From DASSUW01 sp963835525 (GTDB lineage: Bacteria; Actinomycetota; Thermoleophilia; Solirubrobacterales; Solirubrobacteraceae): 64,000 nt of DNA. The stretch covers positions 248,001 to 312,000 of the forward strand of contig CAWIFM010000001.1 of NCBI GenBank assembly GCA_963835525.1, in the 5' to 3' direction. The stretch's first letter is position 1; each line of letters starts with the position of its first letter. The notes under the pieces were generated by a model that had not been told where the DNA came from, searched no databases, and saw nothing but the letters and a program-made list of their open reading frames with translations. Both the position numbers and the translations under genes were made by a program. Positions 8,571 to 16,906 of the stretch are shown here, piece after piece.

Positions 8571-10561
8571 CCGGCGCCCAGCGCTACTCGTGCCATTCCG
8601 AGCGGCCCAGCATGCTGCACGCCGCGTTCGTGCGCTCCCCGTACCCGCACGCGCGAGTGCTGTCGGTCAAGGGCCCGGACGACGTCGTCGTGCTCACGCC
8701 GGACGACGTCGCGGACCTGAGTCCCTATGGCTGCCAGGTCAAGGACCAGCGGGTGCTGGCCGACGTCGCGCGCCACATCGGCGACGTGGTGGCCGCCGTG
8801 GCGGCGCCCACCCGCGCCGAGGCCCGCGCCGCCGCGCAGGCGGTCGAGGTGGAGTACGAGGAGCTGCCCGCCGTCTTCGACGCGCTCGAGGCGCTCGACG
8901 CCCCGCCGATCCACGAGCTGTCCGTCTCGGCGGGCGAGGCCTCCTCGATCGAGGTGCGCCCGATCGAGGGGACCAACGTCTGCCATCGCTTCCGCATCCG
9001 GCACGGCGACGTCGCACGCGGGTTCGAGGACGCCGACGTGGCGGTGGAGGAGACCTACCGGGTGGCCGGCGCCGCCCACGCCCCGATGGAGCCGCACGCC
9101 GCCGTAGCCGAATGGGAGAGCGGCCGCCTCACGCTGTGGAGCGGCACCCAGACACCCTTCAACCTTCGCAGCGACCTCGCCGGCTGCTTCGGCATCCCCG
9201 AAACCGCGATCCGCGTCATCGCCCCGCCGATGGGCGGCTCGTTCGGCGCCAAGACCTTCGTGCGGCTCGAGGCGCTCGTCGCCGCCCTCGCCCGCAAGGC
9301 CGGCCGGCCCGTGAAGGCGGTGCTCGACCGCGGCGAGGAGTTCGTCACGCTCAACCGCCACCCGGCGGTGGTCAGAGTGCGGATCGGCGCCCGCCGCGAC
9401 GGCACGCTGACCGCCAAGGAGGTCGACTGCTGGGCCGACACCGGCGCCTACGCCGACTGCGGCCCGGGCGTGGCGACCAAGATGGGCTACGCCGGCGTCG
9501 GGCCGTACCGGATCCCGCACGTGCGCGTGGACTCCATGGCGATCTACACGAACCTGCCGCCCAACGGCGCCTTCCGCGGCTACGGCGCCACGCAGTCGGT
9601 GTGGGCGTCCGAGCGCACCATGGACCTGCTGGCGCGCGAGCTCGACCTGAGCCCGCTCGAGCTGCGGCGCATGAACCTGCTGCGCGACGGCGACACGTTC
9701 GCCACCGGCGAGGTCATGCACGACGTGCACTTCGAGGAGTGCCTGCAGGCCGCCGCCGACGCCGTCGGCTACGAGGCCGACCCGCGCGGCAAGGGCCTGT
9801 GCGTCCTGCTGAAGGGCATGCAGACGCCCAGCCGCGCCGCGATCTCGGTCGAGCGCACGCCGGTCGGCTACGTCGTGCGCTGCGCGTCGACCGAGATGGG
9901 CCAGGACGTGCGGCAGTCGATCCGCCTGATGGCGGCCCAGATGCTCGGGTGCGAGCCCGGGCAGATAGAGGTCCCCGAGCCGGACACCGACACCTCGCCG
10001 TTCGATACCCGCACCACGTCGAGCCGCTCGACGCACATGATGGGGCGCGCGCTGGCCGAGGCCGTCAAGGACGAGCGTGGCTACGGCGAGGTCCGCAACG
10101 AGGGCGGCCTCGACCCCGACACGGGCCAGGGCGTCGCCTCGACGCACTGGCATCAGGGCGCCGCGGCGGCGTCGGTCAGCATCGACGAGGAGACCGGGCG
10201 CATCACGGTCGAGCACCTGCACGCCGCCGTCTACGCCGGCCGCGTGGTCAACCGCCCGGGCGCCGAGCTGCAGAACGAGGGCTCGATGCTGATGGGCCTC
10301 GGCACCGCGCTCTTCGAGGCGGTCGAGTTCTCCGACGGCCAGGTCACCAACGCGAACCTGTCGGAGTACAACCTCCCCGCCGCCCGCGACGTGCCGCGGC
10401 TCACCCACGAGCTGCTCGAGCGCGACGGCGCCGAGGTGCACGGGCTCGGCGAGACGGCGCTGCCCCCCGTGCCCGCCGCGATCGGCAACGCGCTGGCCTC
10501 GCTCGGCGCGCACGTCACGCAGCTCCCGATGACGCCGGAGCGCGTGCTGGAGGCGCTGTGA
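8555..10561 (+). CDS. Molybdenum hydroxylase large (CoxL/XdhB-type) catalytic subunit
   Basis: 668 residues. It holds an N-terminal aldehyde oxidase/xanthine dehydrogenase a/b hammerhead domain and the molybdopterin-binding domain, with GGSFGAKT, AFRGYGATQ and the C-terminal GLGETALPPVPAAIGNA carrying the conserved catalytic Glu. These enzymes hydroxylate N-heterocycles, aldehydes or CO. The VAYRCSFR loop of true form I CO dehydrogenase is not present, so CO oxidation is unlikely. It is shorter than most family members (about 750-800), mainly at the N-terminus. The GTG start gives a 16-base overlap with the FAD subunit; GTG 8567 is an alternative. Within this operon it likely introduces oxygen on a heterocyclic substrate (inference). 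Confidence 0.88.
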   Translation: MDPRVTGAQRYSCHSERPSMLHAAFVRSPYPHARVLSVKGPDDVVVLTPDDVADLSPYGCQVKDQRVLADVARHIGDVVAAVAAPTRAEARAAAQAVEVEYEELPAVFDALEALDAPPIHELSVSAGEASSIEVRPIEGTNVCHRFRIRHGDVARGFEDADVAVEETYRVAGAAHAPMEPHAAVAEWESGRLTLWSGTQTPFNLRSDLAGCFGIPETAIRVIAPPMGGSFGAKTFVRLEALVAALARKAGRPVKAVLDRGEEFVTLNRHPAVVRVRIGARRDGTLTAKEVDCWADTGAYADCGPGVATKMGYAGVGPYRIPHVRVDSMAIYTNLPPNGAFRGYGATQSVWASERTMDLLARELDLSPLELRRMNLLRDGDTFATGEVMHDVHFEECLQAAADAVGYEADPRGKGLCVLLKGMQTPSRAAISVERTPVGYVVRCASTEMGQDVRQSIRLMAAQMLGCEPGQIEVPEPDTDTSPFDTRTTSSRSTHMMGRALAEAVKDERGYGEVRNEGGLDPDTGQGVASTHWHQGAAAASVSIDEETGRITVEHLHAAVYAGRVVNRPGAELQNEGSMLMGLGTALFEAVEFSDGQVTNANLSEYNLPAARDVPRLTHELLERDGAEVHGLGETALPPVPAAIGNALASLGAHVTQLPMTPERVLEAL

Positions 10562-10962
10562 GGATCGAGCTCACGCTCAACGGCCGCCCCGCCACGCTCG
10601 ACGCCCGCAGCGACGAGATGCTCTCCGAGGCGCTCGACCTGCGCGAGACGTGCGCGATCGGGGTCTGCGGCGCCTGCACGGTGCTGCTCGACGGCGAGCC
10701 GGTCACGGGCTGCCTCACGCTGGCGGCCACCGTCGCCGGGCGCGAGATCACCACCGTCGAAGGGCTCGACGAGGCCGATCCCGTGCTGCGCGCCTTCAAC
10801 GACGCCCACGCCTTCCAGTGCGGCTGGTGCACGCCGGGGTTCGTGCTCACCGCCAAGGCGATGGCGCCGGGAGACGACATCGGAGAGGCCCTGGGCGGCA
10901 ACCTGTGCCGCTGCGGCTGTTACGTCAAGATCGAGGAGGCGGTGCGGCAGTGCGTCTCGTGA
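10558..10962 (+). CDS. Molybdenum hydroxylase 2Fe-2S (small, CoxS-type) subunit
   Basis: 134 residues. The first cluster motif is CAIGVCGACTVLLDGEPVTGC (C-x4-C-x2-C...C, plant ferredoxin type) and the second is CGWCTPG...CRCGCY, so both [2Fe-2S] clusters of the family are intact. It is about 20-30 residues shorter than usual because the N-terminal ferredoxin loop is trimmed. It uses GTG at 10558 overlapping the large subunit's stop (GTGA) and completes the three-subunit enzyme, carrying electrons from the molybdenum site to FAD. The FAH gene starts inside its last codons. Confidence 0.88.
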   Translation: MRIELTLNGRPATLDARSDEMLSEALDLRETCAIGVCGACTVLLDGEPVTGCLTLAATVAGREITTVEGLDEADPVLRAFNDAHAFQCGWCTPGFVLTAKAMAPGDDIGEALGGNLCRCGCYVKIEEAVRQCVS

Positions 10963-11792
10963 CCTACGACGCCGGCGCGGGCCCGCGGGTCGGCGCCTTG
11001 GCTGGTGCAGACACGGTGGTCGACCTCGCGTTCGGCGGCGACATGGTCGAGTACATCGAGGCGGGCGCGCCGGAGAGCACCACGGTGCCCGTGGAGGGCG
11101 CTCGGCTGCTGGCGCCGCTGCGGCCGCGCTCGATGCGCGACTTCCTCGCCTTCGAGGGCCACCTGCACGCCGCCCTCTCGCGGCTCGGCCGCCCGATCCC
11201 CGACGAGTGGTACGACACGCCCGCGTTCTACCGGGGCATGCCGGACACGGTGATCGGGCCCGACGAGGAGATCCCGTGGCCCTCGTACACCGACAAGCTC
11301 GACCACGAGCTCGAGCTGGCGGCGATCATCGGCAAGCGCGTCAAGGACGTGAAGCCCGAGGACGCCGCCGACTGCATCTTCGGCTACACGATCTGGAACG
11401 ACGTCTCGGCGCGCGACGTGCAGACGCGCGAGCTGCCGGTCGGGATGGGCCCGTCGAAGGCCAAGGACTGGGACGGCTCCAACGTGCTCGGGCCCTGCAT
11501 CGTCACCGCCGACGAGCTCGACGCCGGCAATCTCGCCATGCGCGTGCGCGTGAACGGCGACACGTGGGGCGAGTCCAGCTCGGCCGAGATGCACCACAGC
11601 TTCGCCGACATGATCGCCTACGCCTCGCAAGCCCAGACGCTGTACCCGGGCGAGGTCTTCGGCTCGGGCACGGCGCCCGGCGGCTCGGGCCTCGAGCTCG
11701 ACCGCTGGCTGCAACCCGGAGACATCGTCGAGCTCGACATCGAGGGCATCGGCGTGCTGCGCAACCGCATCGGTGAAAAGGGAGGAGCCTGA
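10950..11792 (+). CDS. Fumarylacetoacetate hydrolase (FAH) family protein
   Basis: 280 residues. The C-terminal FAH fold shows DHELELAAIIGKRVKDV and the downstream GYTIWNDVSARD, which hold the metal-binding Glu/Glu/Asp set of 2-oxo acid hydratase/hydrolase enzymes; a GSGTAPGGSG segment closes the site. Family members hydrolyse C-C bonds of acylpyruvates, hydrate 2-oxo acids or decarboxylate them. The GTG start at 10950 overlaps the small hydroxylase subunit by 13 bases, so it is translationally coupled. It probably acts on a ring-opened oxo-acid intermediate of the pathway (inference). Confidence 0.85.
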   Translation: MRLVTYDAGAGPRVGALAGADTVVDLAFGGDMVEYIEAGAPESTTVPVEGARLLAPLRPRSMRDFLAFEGHLHAALSRLGRPIPDEWYDTPAFYRGMPDTVIGPDEEIPWPSYTDKLDHELELAAIIGKRVKDVKPEDAADCIFGYTIWNDVSARDVQTRELPVGMGPSKAKDWDGSNVLGPCIVTADELDAGNLAMRVRVNGDTWGESSSAEMHHSFADMIAYASQAQTLYPGEVFGSGTAPGGSGLELDRWLQPGDIVELDIEGIGVLRNRIGEKGGA

Positions 11793-12083
11793 ATGGCCTA
11801 CGTCGTGTGCGCCAAGTGGACCGCCAAGGAGGGGACGGAGGACCGCCTCGCGGAGATCTGTGAAGAGATGACCGAGCCGTCGCGTGCCGAGCCGGGCAAC
11901 CGCTTCTACCAGGCGCACCGGGACCCCGAGAACCCGCGCCTGTTCTTCCTCTATGAGCAGTACGAGGACCTCGCCGGCTACGAGGCGCACATGGCGTCCG
12001 AGCACTTCACGCGGCTCGTGAAGGAAGAGGCGATCCCGGAGATCCTCGAGGCGCGCGAGCGGGAGTTCTACGAGACGCTGTGA
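11793..12083 (+). CDS. Antibiotic biosynthesis monooxygenase (ABM) domain protein
   Basis: 96 residues, a single ferredoxin-like ABM fold: YVVCAKWTAKEGTEDRLAEI at the start, then RFYQAHRDPENP and FFLYEQYEDLAGYEAHMAS, the usual ABM pattern. Such small proteins are cofactor-free monooxygenases, isomerases or dimeric accessory proteins of catabolic pathways; sequence alone does not decide. GGAGGAG lies 6 bases before the ATG. The gene starts directly after the FAH stop and shares bases with the GntR start, so it is part of the operon. Confidence 0.82.
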   Translation: MAYVVCAKWTAKEGTEDRLAEICEEMTEPSRAEPGNRFYQAHRDPENPRLFFLYEQYEDLAGYEAHMASEHFTRLVKEEAIPEILEAREREFYETL

Positions 12084-12703
12084 TGCATCGCGAGCGGGTC
12101 AAGGACGTGATCCTCCAGCGGATCGTGTCGGGCGAGTACCCGCCCGGCTCGCGGCTGGTGGAGACGCGGATCGCGCAGGAGCTGGGCGTCTCGCAGGCGC
12201 CCGTGCGCGAGGCGCTGCGCGACCTCGAGCAGCTCGGCTGCATCGTGCACGAGCCGTTCCGCGGCTGCTCGGTGCGCGCCTTCAGCGCCGACGAGCTGCT
12301 CGAGGCGTTCCCGGTGCGCGCGGCGCTCGAGGCGCTGGCCGCCCGGCTCGCGGCCGAGCGGATCAGCGAGCAGGAGCTGCTGCGGCTGGCCGAGCTGCTG
12401 GAGACGATGCGCGAAGCCGCCCGGCGCGGCGACGCCCACGGCCAGTCGCAGGCCAACGCGTCCTTCCACGCGACGATCGTGCGCGCCGCCCGCAACGTGA
12501 CGCTCGAGCGCCAGTGGGCGCTGCTGGAGCCGTTCTCGCGCACCTTTCTCACGGTCTCGCAGTCGGGCCTCGACCTGCTCGCGCTCTCCGAGCGCCATAT
12601 CCCGATCCTCGACGCGCTGCGCGCCCGCGATCCGGACGCCGCCGCCGACGCCATGCACCGACACCTGATGGACGCCGCCGAACTACTGAAGGAGCCCGTG
12701 TGA
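12083..12703 (+). CDS. GntR family (FadR/FCD-type) transcriptional regulator
   Basis: 206 residues. The winged helix at about residues 1-70 shows ERVKDVILQRIVSGEYPPGS and then QELGVSQAPVREALRDLEQLG, the GntR consensus. The C-terminal FCD ligand domain (75-200) contains NASFHATIVRAARN and a later HIPILDALRARD, which supply the usual metal/ligand Asp and His residues. It is embedded in the operon between the ABM protein and a cyclase, so it probably regulates the operon by sensing an organic acid intermediate. The start ATG 12083 overlaps the ABM stop (TGATG); its stop overlaps the next GTG. Confidence 0.87.
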   Translation: MHRERVKDVILQRIVSGEYPPGSRLVETRIAQELGVSQAPVREALRDLEQLGCIVHEPFRGCSVRAFSADELLEAFPVRAALEALAARLAAERISEQELLRLAELLETMREAARRGDAHGQSQANASFHATIVRAARNVTLERQWALLEPFSRTFLTVSQSGLDLLALSERHIPILDALRARDPDAAADAMHRHLMDAAELLKEPV

Positions 12704-13419
12704 GACGCATCGTCGACCTCTCGATGCCCGTCCACAACGACATGGTCACGTTCCCGCGCGTGCCGCCGCCGGCGTTGTGCGTGTACGAGAGCCACACCGA
12801 GTTCGCCGAGCGGATCGGCGCGGCGGAGTACGGCGTCGACTCGCTGACCGCCAGCTACCTGATCGTGATCAACGACCACGTCGGCACGCACCTCGACGCG
12901 CGCAAGCACATCGTGCCCACAGCGGGCGGGCCGGACACGATCCCGCTCGAGTACTGCATCTCCGACGGTGTGCTGCTCGACTTCACCGACCGGGCGCCGG
13001 GCGACATCATCAGCGTCGAGGACATCGAGGCCGCCCTGGCCAGGATCGACTACACGGTCAAGGAGCGCGACATCGTGCTCATCCACACCGGCGCCGGCGC
13101 CTACAACCACGAGGAGCGCTACCGGACCGACCATCCCGGCATGAGCGGCGAGGCGACGCGCTGGCTGATCGAGCGCGGCGTGCGGCTGATGGGCTGCGAC
13201 GCCATCACCTTCGATCCGCCGGTGTGGGCGATGTTCGAGAAGCGCAAGTTCTGGGAGGCCCACCGCGTGATGTGGGACGAGGAGTACTGGCACCTGGAGA
13301 ACCTGATGAACCTCGACCAGATCGGCCGCCCGCACGGGTTCCAGCTGTGCGTGCTGCCGGTCAAGTGGGTGGGAACCACGGCCGCCCCCGTCCGCGCCGT
13401 GGCGATCATCGACGAGTGA
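12700..13419 (+). CDS. Cyclase family protein (kynurenine formamidase-like metal hydrolase)
   Basis: 239 residues. The hallmark H-x-G-T-H-x-D-x3-H motif is present as DHVGTHLDARKH at about residue 60, giving the divalent-metal ligands of the kynurenine formamidase/isatin hydrolase/cyclase family. These enzymes hydrolyse arylformamides, isatin-type cyclic amides or lactones. The GTG start overlaps the regulator's stop (GTGA) and its own stop overlaps the next ATG (TGATG). It is one of three family members in the window (also the C-terminus of 14291-15689 and 34034-34792), suggesting a hydrolytic ring-opening or deformylation step (inference). Confidence 0.85.
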   Translation: MRRIVDLSMPVHNDMVTFPRVPPPALCVYESHTEFAERIGAAEYGVDSLTASYLIVINDHVGTHLDARKHIVPTAGGPDTIPLEYCISDGVLLDFTDRAPGDIISVEDIEAALARIDYTVKERDIVLIHTGAGAYNHEERYRTDHPGMSGEATRWLIERGVRLMGCDAITFDPPVWAMFEKRKFWEAHRVMWDEEYWHLENLMNLDQIGRPHGFQLCVLPVKWVGTTAAPVRAVAIIDE

Positions 13420-14294
13420 TGCTGCGCTTCGACGACGACGCCTGCACGGAGGTCGCCCGGGCCGGCGGCAAGGGCGCCTCGCTCGCCCGCATGACCTCGT
13501 ACGGGCTGCCGGTGCCGCCCGGCTTCGTCGTCGAGTCCGAGTGGCTGGTCGCCGCGCTGGGCGACGGCGGCGCGGAGCTGCGGGCCGCGCTCCCGGACCA
13601 CGAGCGCGCGCAGGCGATCGTCGGCGCCGCCGAGCCTCCCGCCGAGATCGCCGAGGCGTACGGCGCGCTCGGCGACGACCCGCCGGTCGCCGTGCGCTCG
13701 AGCGCCTGCGCCGAGGACGGCGAGGCGGCCTCCTACGCCGGCCAGCAGGAGACCTATCTGTACGTGCGCGGCGTAGACGACGTGCTCGTGCGCGTGCGCG
13801 ACTGCTGGGCCTCCTTCTTCTCCGAGCGCGCGCTGTTCTACCGGCAGCGCAAGGGCTCGCTCGAGGACCTCGACATGGCCGTCGTGGTGCAGCGGATGGT
13901 GAACGCGGACGTGGCCGGCGTGCTGTTCACCTGCGACCCGGTCCACCACCGCCACGACCGGATGGTCGTCGAGGCCGTGCTCGGGCTCGGCGAGGCCGCC
14001 GTGTCGGGCGAGGTCACGCCCGACCACTACGCGGTCAAGCGCGACGGCACGCTGAAGCGCGCCCAGGTGGCGCGCCAGCCGTTCGCCATCGTGCCCGCCG
14101 AGGCCGGCGGCGTCGAGAAGCGCGAGCTGGGGGCGGAGGGCGGCGTGCAGAAGCTCGACGAGGACCAGCTGCGCGCGCTGGCGCGCATCGGCGACGACCT
14201 CGAGCAGCGGCTCGGCGTCCCGCAGGACATCGAGTTCGCGATCGAGGGCGGCGAGATCTACGTGCTGCAGGCGAGGCCGGTGACCGTCCAGTGA
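13419..14294 (+). CDS. PEP-synthase-type ATP-binding subunit (pyruvate phosphate dikinase N-domain only)
   Basis: 291 residues covering just the ATP-grasp part of PEP synthase/pyruvate phosphate dikinase: GGKGASLARM near the start, AVRSSACAEDGEAASYAGQQ (nucleotide-binding), then AGVLFTCDPV, EAVLGLGEAAVSG and the closing FAIEGGEIYVLQARPV. It ends where the swivelling His domain would begin in full-length enzymes; that domain is supplied by the 575-residue protein at 6040. The pair matches the two-subunit layout of phenylphosphate synthase (ATP-binding subunit plus His subunit) or a split rifampin phosphotransferase. Inference: it phosphorylates the partner's His from ATP. It is coupled to both neighbours by overlaps. 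Confidence 0.82.
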   Translation: MLRFDDDACTEVARAGGKGASLARMTSYGLPVPPGFVVESEWLVAALGDGGAELRAALPDHERAQAIVGAAEPPAEIAEAYGALGDDPPVAVRSSACAEDGEAASYAGQQETYLYVRGVDDVLVRVRDCWASFFSERALFYRQRKGSLEDLDMAVVVQRMVNADVAGVLFTCDPVHHRHDRMVVEAVLGLGEAAVSGEVTPDHYAVKRDGTLKRAQVARQPFAIVPAEAGGVEKRELGAEGGVQKLDEDQLRALARIGDDLEQRLGVPQDIEFAIEGGEIYVLQARPVTVQ

Positions 14295-15689
14295 GCGACC
14301 TGCTCGAGCAGTGTCGGGCGTGGATGGACGAGGTCCATCCCCACGCGCTCCACCTCGAGCGCACGCTGCACTGGCTGCTCGAGCTCGACCCCCACGCGTC
14401 CGAGCCGGCGCGGATCGCCGCCGCCACGCACGACGTCGAGCGCGCCTACCCGGATCCGTCCGCGGGCTGGGACAGCGCGGTCTCCTGGGACTCGCCCGAG
14501 TACAACCGCTGGCACCAGGACCGCTGCGCCGAGATGGTCGCCGCCGGCCTGCGCGAGCGCGGCGCGGGCGAGGACCTCGTGCGCGTGGCGGCCGGGCTCG
14601 TGCACGTGCACGAGGACGGCGGCTGGCCGGAGGCCGACCTCGTGCAGGCGGCCGACTCGCTGTCGTTCCTGGAGACGATGGTCCCCGCCGTGCTCGCCTG
14701 GGTCGAGGAGGGCCGCGCCCCGCGCGAGCGCGCCGAGGGCAAGCTGCGCCACAGCGTCGAGCGCATCAACCCTGGCCTGCCGCGGGCGCGCAGGATCGCC
14801 GAAGCGCTGCTCACGCCCGCGCTGTCGCGCCTGCGCGCCGCCAACGACCCGGCCGAGGTGCGCTCGGCGTTGGCGCTGGTGCGCACGGGGCGCATGCACC
14901 GGCTCGCGCGCGACCGCTTCCCGCGCATGCCGCTGTGGCCCGGCCACCCGGCCTTCGAGGTCGTCTCCTACCGGACGCCGCAGGGCATCCGCGCGGCCGG
15001 CGACCAGCCCTGGGGGCCGCCCAACGACGCCTGCCTGGGCTTCATGAGCGAGCTCGTGATGGGCACCGTGCACAGCGGCGCGCACATCGACGCCCATGCC
15101 CACATCACGATCGACGACCGCTGGCACGGCGGGTCCGCGGCCACCGACCTCGGCGACTTCGGGCCGCTGCGCGGTGACGCCACCGAGATCGCGCCGCTGT
15201 GGCGGCGCGGCGTGCTCTACGACGTGCCGGGCCACCGCGGCGTGACGTCGCTCGACGCGGGCGAGCCGGTGGCGGCCGAGGAGCTGGAGGCGATCGAGGC
15301 CGCGAGCGGCGTGGCGGCGGGGGAGGGCGACGTCGCGCTCGTGCGCACCGGCTACCTCGCCCACTGGCCCGATCCGGAGGCGCTGGCCGCGCACCGCGGC
15401 GCCGGCCCGGACATCTCCGCCGCCCGGCTGCTCGCGGACCGCGGCGTGCTGGCCGTCGGCTCGGACACCGAGACGTTCGAGGTCCAGCCCGCGCCCGACC
15501 GGGGCACTCCGGCGAACCCGCAGCCGGTCCATACGCTGCTCCTGGTGGAGCGCGGGATCTACATCCTCGAAGGGCCTCGATCTCGAGGGCCTCGCGCGTG
15601 CGGGCGCGCGCGAGTTCCTCTTCGTCGCCCTTCCGCTGGCCATCCGCGGGGCCACCGGCTCGATGGTCGACCCGGTGGCGATCGAATGA
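14291..15689 (+). CDS. HD-like domain / cyclase fusion protein, one frameshift
   Basis: About 465 residues. The N-terminal 190 residues look like an HD-superfamily fold: several His in the first helix, AATHDVERAY (His47-Asp48), VHVHE and a later ADSLSFLE. The C-terminal half is a second cyclase/formamidase domain with GTVHSGAHIDAHAHI. The two are in one open frame with a helical linker and no internal start signal, so a fusion seems real. One extra base at about 15575 shifts the last 37 codons; the restored frame ends in a TGA at 15687-15689 that overlaps the next ATG. The GTG start overlaps the kinase subunit's stop. The function of the HD part is unknown. Confidence 0.72.
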
Positions 15690-16906
15690 GTGGGCCAAGC
15701 AAGCTTGGCCTTGCGAGTTCGCTTCGCGAACATCGAGTGGCGCCCGCCCGCGTGCGCGCCGGCCTCGCGCTGCTCGCGGCGCTCTTCGTGGCGTCGCTCG
15801 CGCTGCGGCCGCAGCTCGTCGGCGTCGGGCCGCTGCTGCCGGAGATCGAGGCCGACCTCGGCGTCTCGCACGCGGTCGCCGGGCTGCTCTCCACGATCCC
15901 CGTCATCTGCATGGCCGTGTTCGCCCCCGCCGCGGCGCCGCTGACCGCCTGGGCGAGCCTGCGGACGGCGATCGCGGCGTGCGTGTTCGGCGTCGCGGCG
16001 TTCGGCCTGATGCGCGCGGCGGCGCCCGGCGCAGGCCTGGTGCTCGCGCTGACGCTGCCGGTCGGGATCGGGATCGCGGTGGCGGGCGCGCTGCTGCCGA
16101 TCGCGGTGAAGGCGCGCTTCGCGGACCGGCCGGCGTTCGGGACCGGCGTCTACACGACCGGGCTCAGCGTCGGGGCGGCGCTGGCGTCGTTGCTCGCCGT
16201 CCCGCTGTCCGACGCGTTCGGTGGGTGGCGCGGCGCGCTCGCCGCGTTCTCGGTGGCCACGGTGGTGCTCGCCGCCGGCTGGCTCGCGCTGAGCCGCGGA
16301 ACCTGGACGGCCCGGTCGGCCGAGCGGGCGCCGCGACTGCCGGTCCGGCGCGGCATCGTCTGGGGGATCGTCGCCGTCTTCGGCCTGCAGTCGGCGATCT
16401 TCTACGCCTTCGTGTCGTGGATGCCCGACGCCTTCCAGGAGCGCGGCTGGAGCGCGGCCACGGCGGGCGCCCTGGCCGCCGTCTTCGGGCTCTCCGCGCT
16501 TCCCACCGGCCTGCTCGTGCCGTGGCTGGCCGACCGCGCGGGCTCGCGGAGGCTGTGGCTGCTGGGCTCGTCGGCGGTCACCGTCGCGGGCCTGCTCGGG
16601 CTGGCCGCGCTGCCCGGAGCCGCGTTCGCGTGGGCGACGATCGCCGGGGCCGCGATCGGCGCCGTGTTCCCGCTCAGCCTCACGCTGTGCCTCGACGTCG
16701 CGCGCGACCCGGCCGACGCGGGCGCCGTCGCCGCGCTCGTCCTGCTCGGCGGCTACCTGCTGTCGTCGCTGTCGCCGGTGGGGCTCGGCGCGCTGCGCGA
16801 CGCGACCGGCTCGTTCTCGCCCGTGCTGTGGACGATGTTCGGCGCCTCGGTCGTCCTGTTGGCGTGCTGCCTCCCGCTCACCGCCGAACGCCTGAGGCCG
16901 GCATGA
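15686..16906 (+). CDS. MFS transporter, CynX/NimT-like
   Basis: 406 residues with about 12 hydrophobic helices. The opening LALRPQLVGVGPLLPEI followed by DLGVSHAVAGLLSTIPV is the signature of the cyanate/nitroimidazole (CynX/NimT) branch of the major facilitator superfamily, which moves small anions or drugs. ATG 15686 overlaps the cyclase stop as ATGA, the same style as the other junctions here. GTG 15737 is an alternative and would place two hairpins (15693-15731) in the untranslated leader. Direction of transport is unknown; in a catabolic operon, substrate uptake is the simpler guess. Confidence 0.83.
   Translation: MSGPSKLGLASSLREHRVAPARVRAGLALLAALFVASLALRPQLVGVGPLLPEIEADLGVSHAVAGLLSTIPVICMAVFAPAAAPLTAWASLRTAIAACVFGVAAFGLMRAAAPGAGLVLALTLPVGIGIAVAGALLPIAVKARFADRPAFGTGVYTTGLSVGAALASLLAVPLSDAFGGWRGALAAFSVATVVLAAGWLALSRGTWTARSAERAPRLPVRRGIVWGIVAVFGLQSAIFYAFVSWMPDAFQERGWSAATAGALAAVFGLSALPTGLLVPWLADRAGSRRLWLLGSSAVTVAGLLGLAALPGAAFAWATIAGAAIGAVFPLSLTLCLDVARDPADAGAVAALVLLGGYLLSSLSPVGLGALRDATGSFSPVLWTMFGASVVLLACCLPLTAERLRPA
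15693..15731 (+). repeat. Two consecutive hairpins at the MFS gene start
   Basis: GGCCAAG (15693-15699) pairs perfectly with CTTGGCC (15704-15710) around a 4-base loop, and GTTCGC (15717-15722) pairs with GCGAAC (15726-15731) around TTC. They lie over the first codons of the long MFS reading frame, or just before its alternative GTG 15737. They could modulate translation or be a small dispersed palindromic repeat. Confidence 0.5.

Noticed and set aside
8453..10513. 686-residue minus-strand frame opposite the Mo hydroxylase large subunit
   Set aside because: Antisense shadow; the plus strand carries all family motifs in one frame with overlapping neighbours.
8555..10561. True CO dehydrogenase (coxMSL)
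   Set aside because: The form I active-site loop (AYRCSFR) is missing and gene order M-L-S differs from the classical M-S-L; only family-level assignment is supported.
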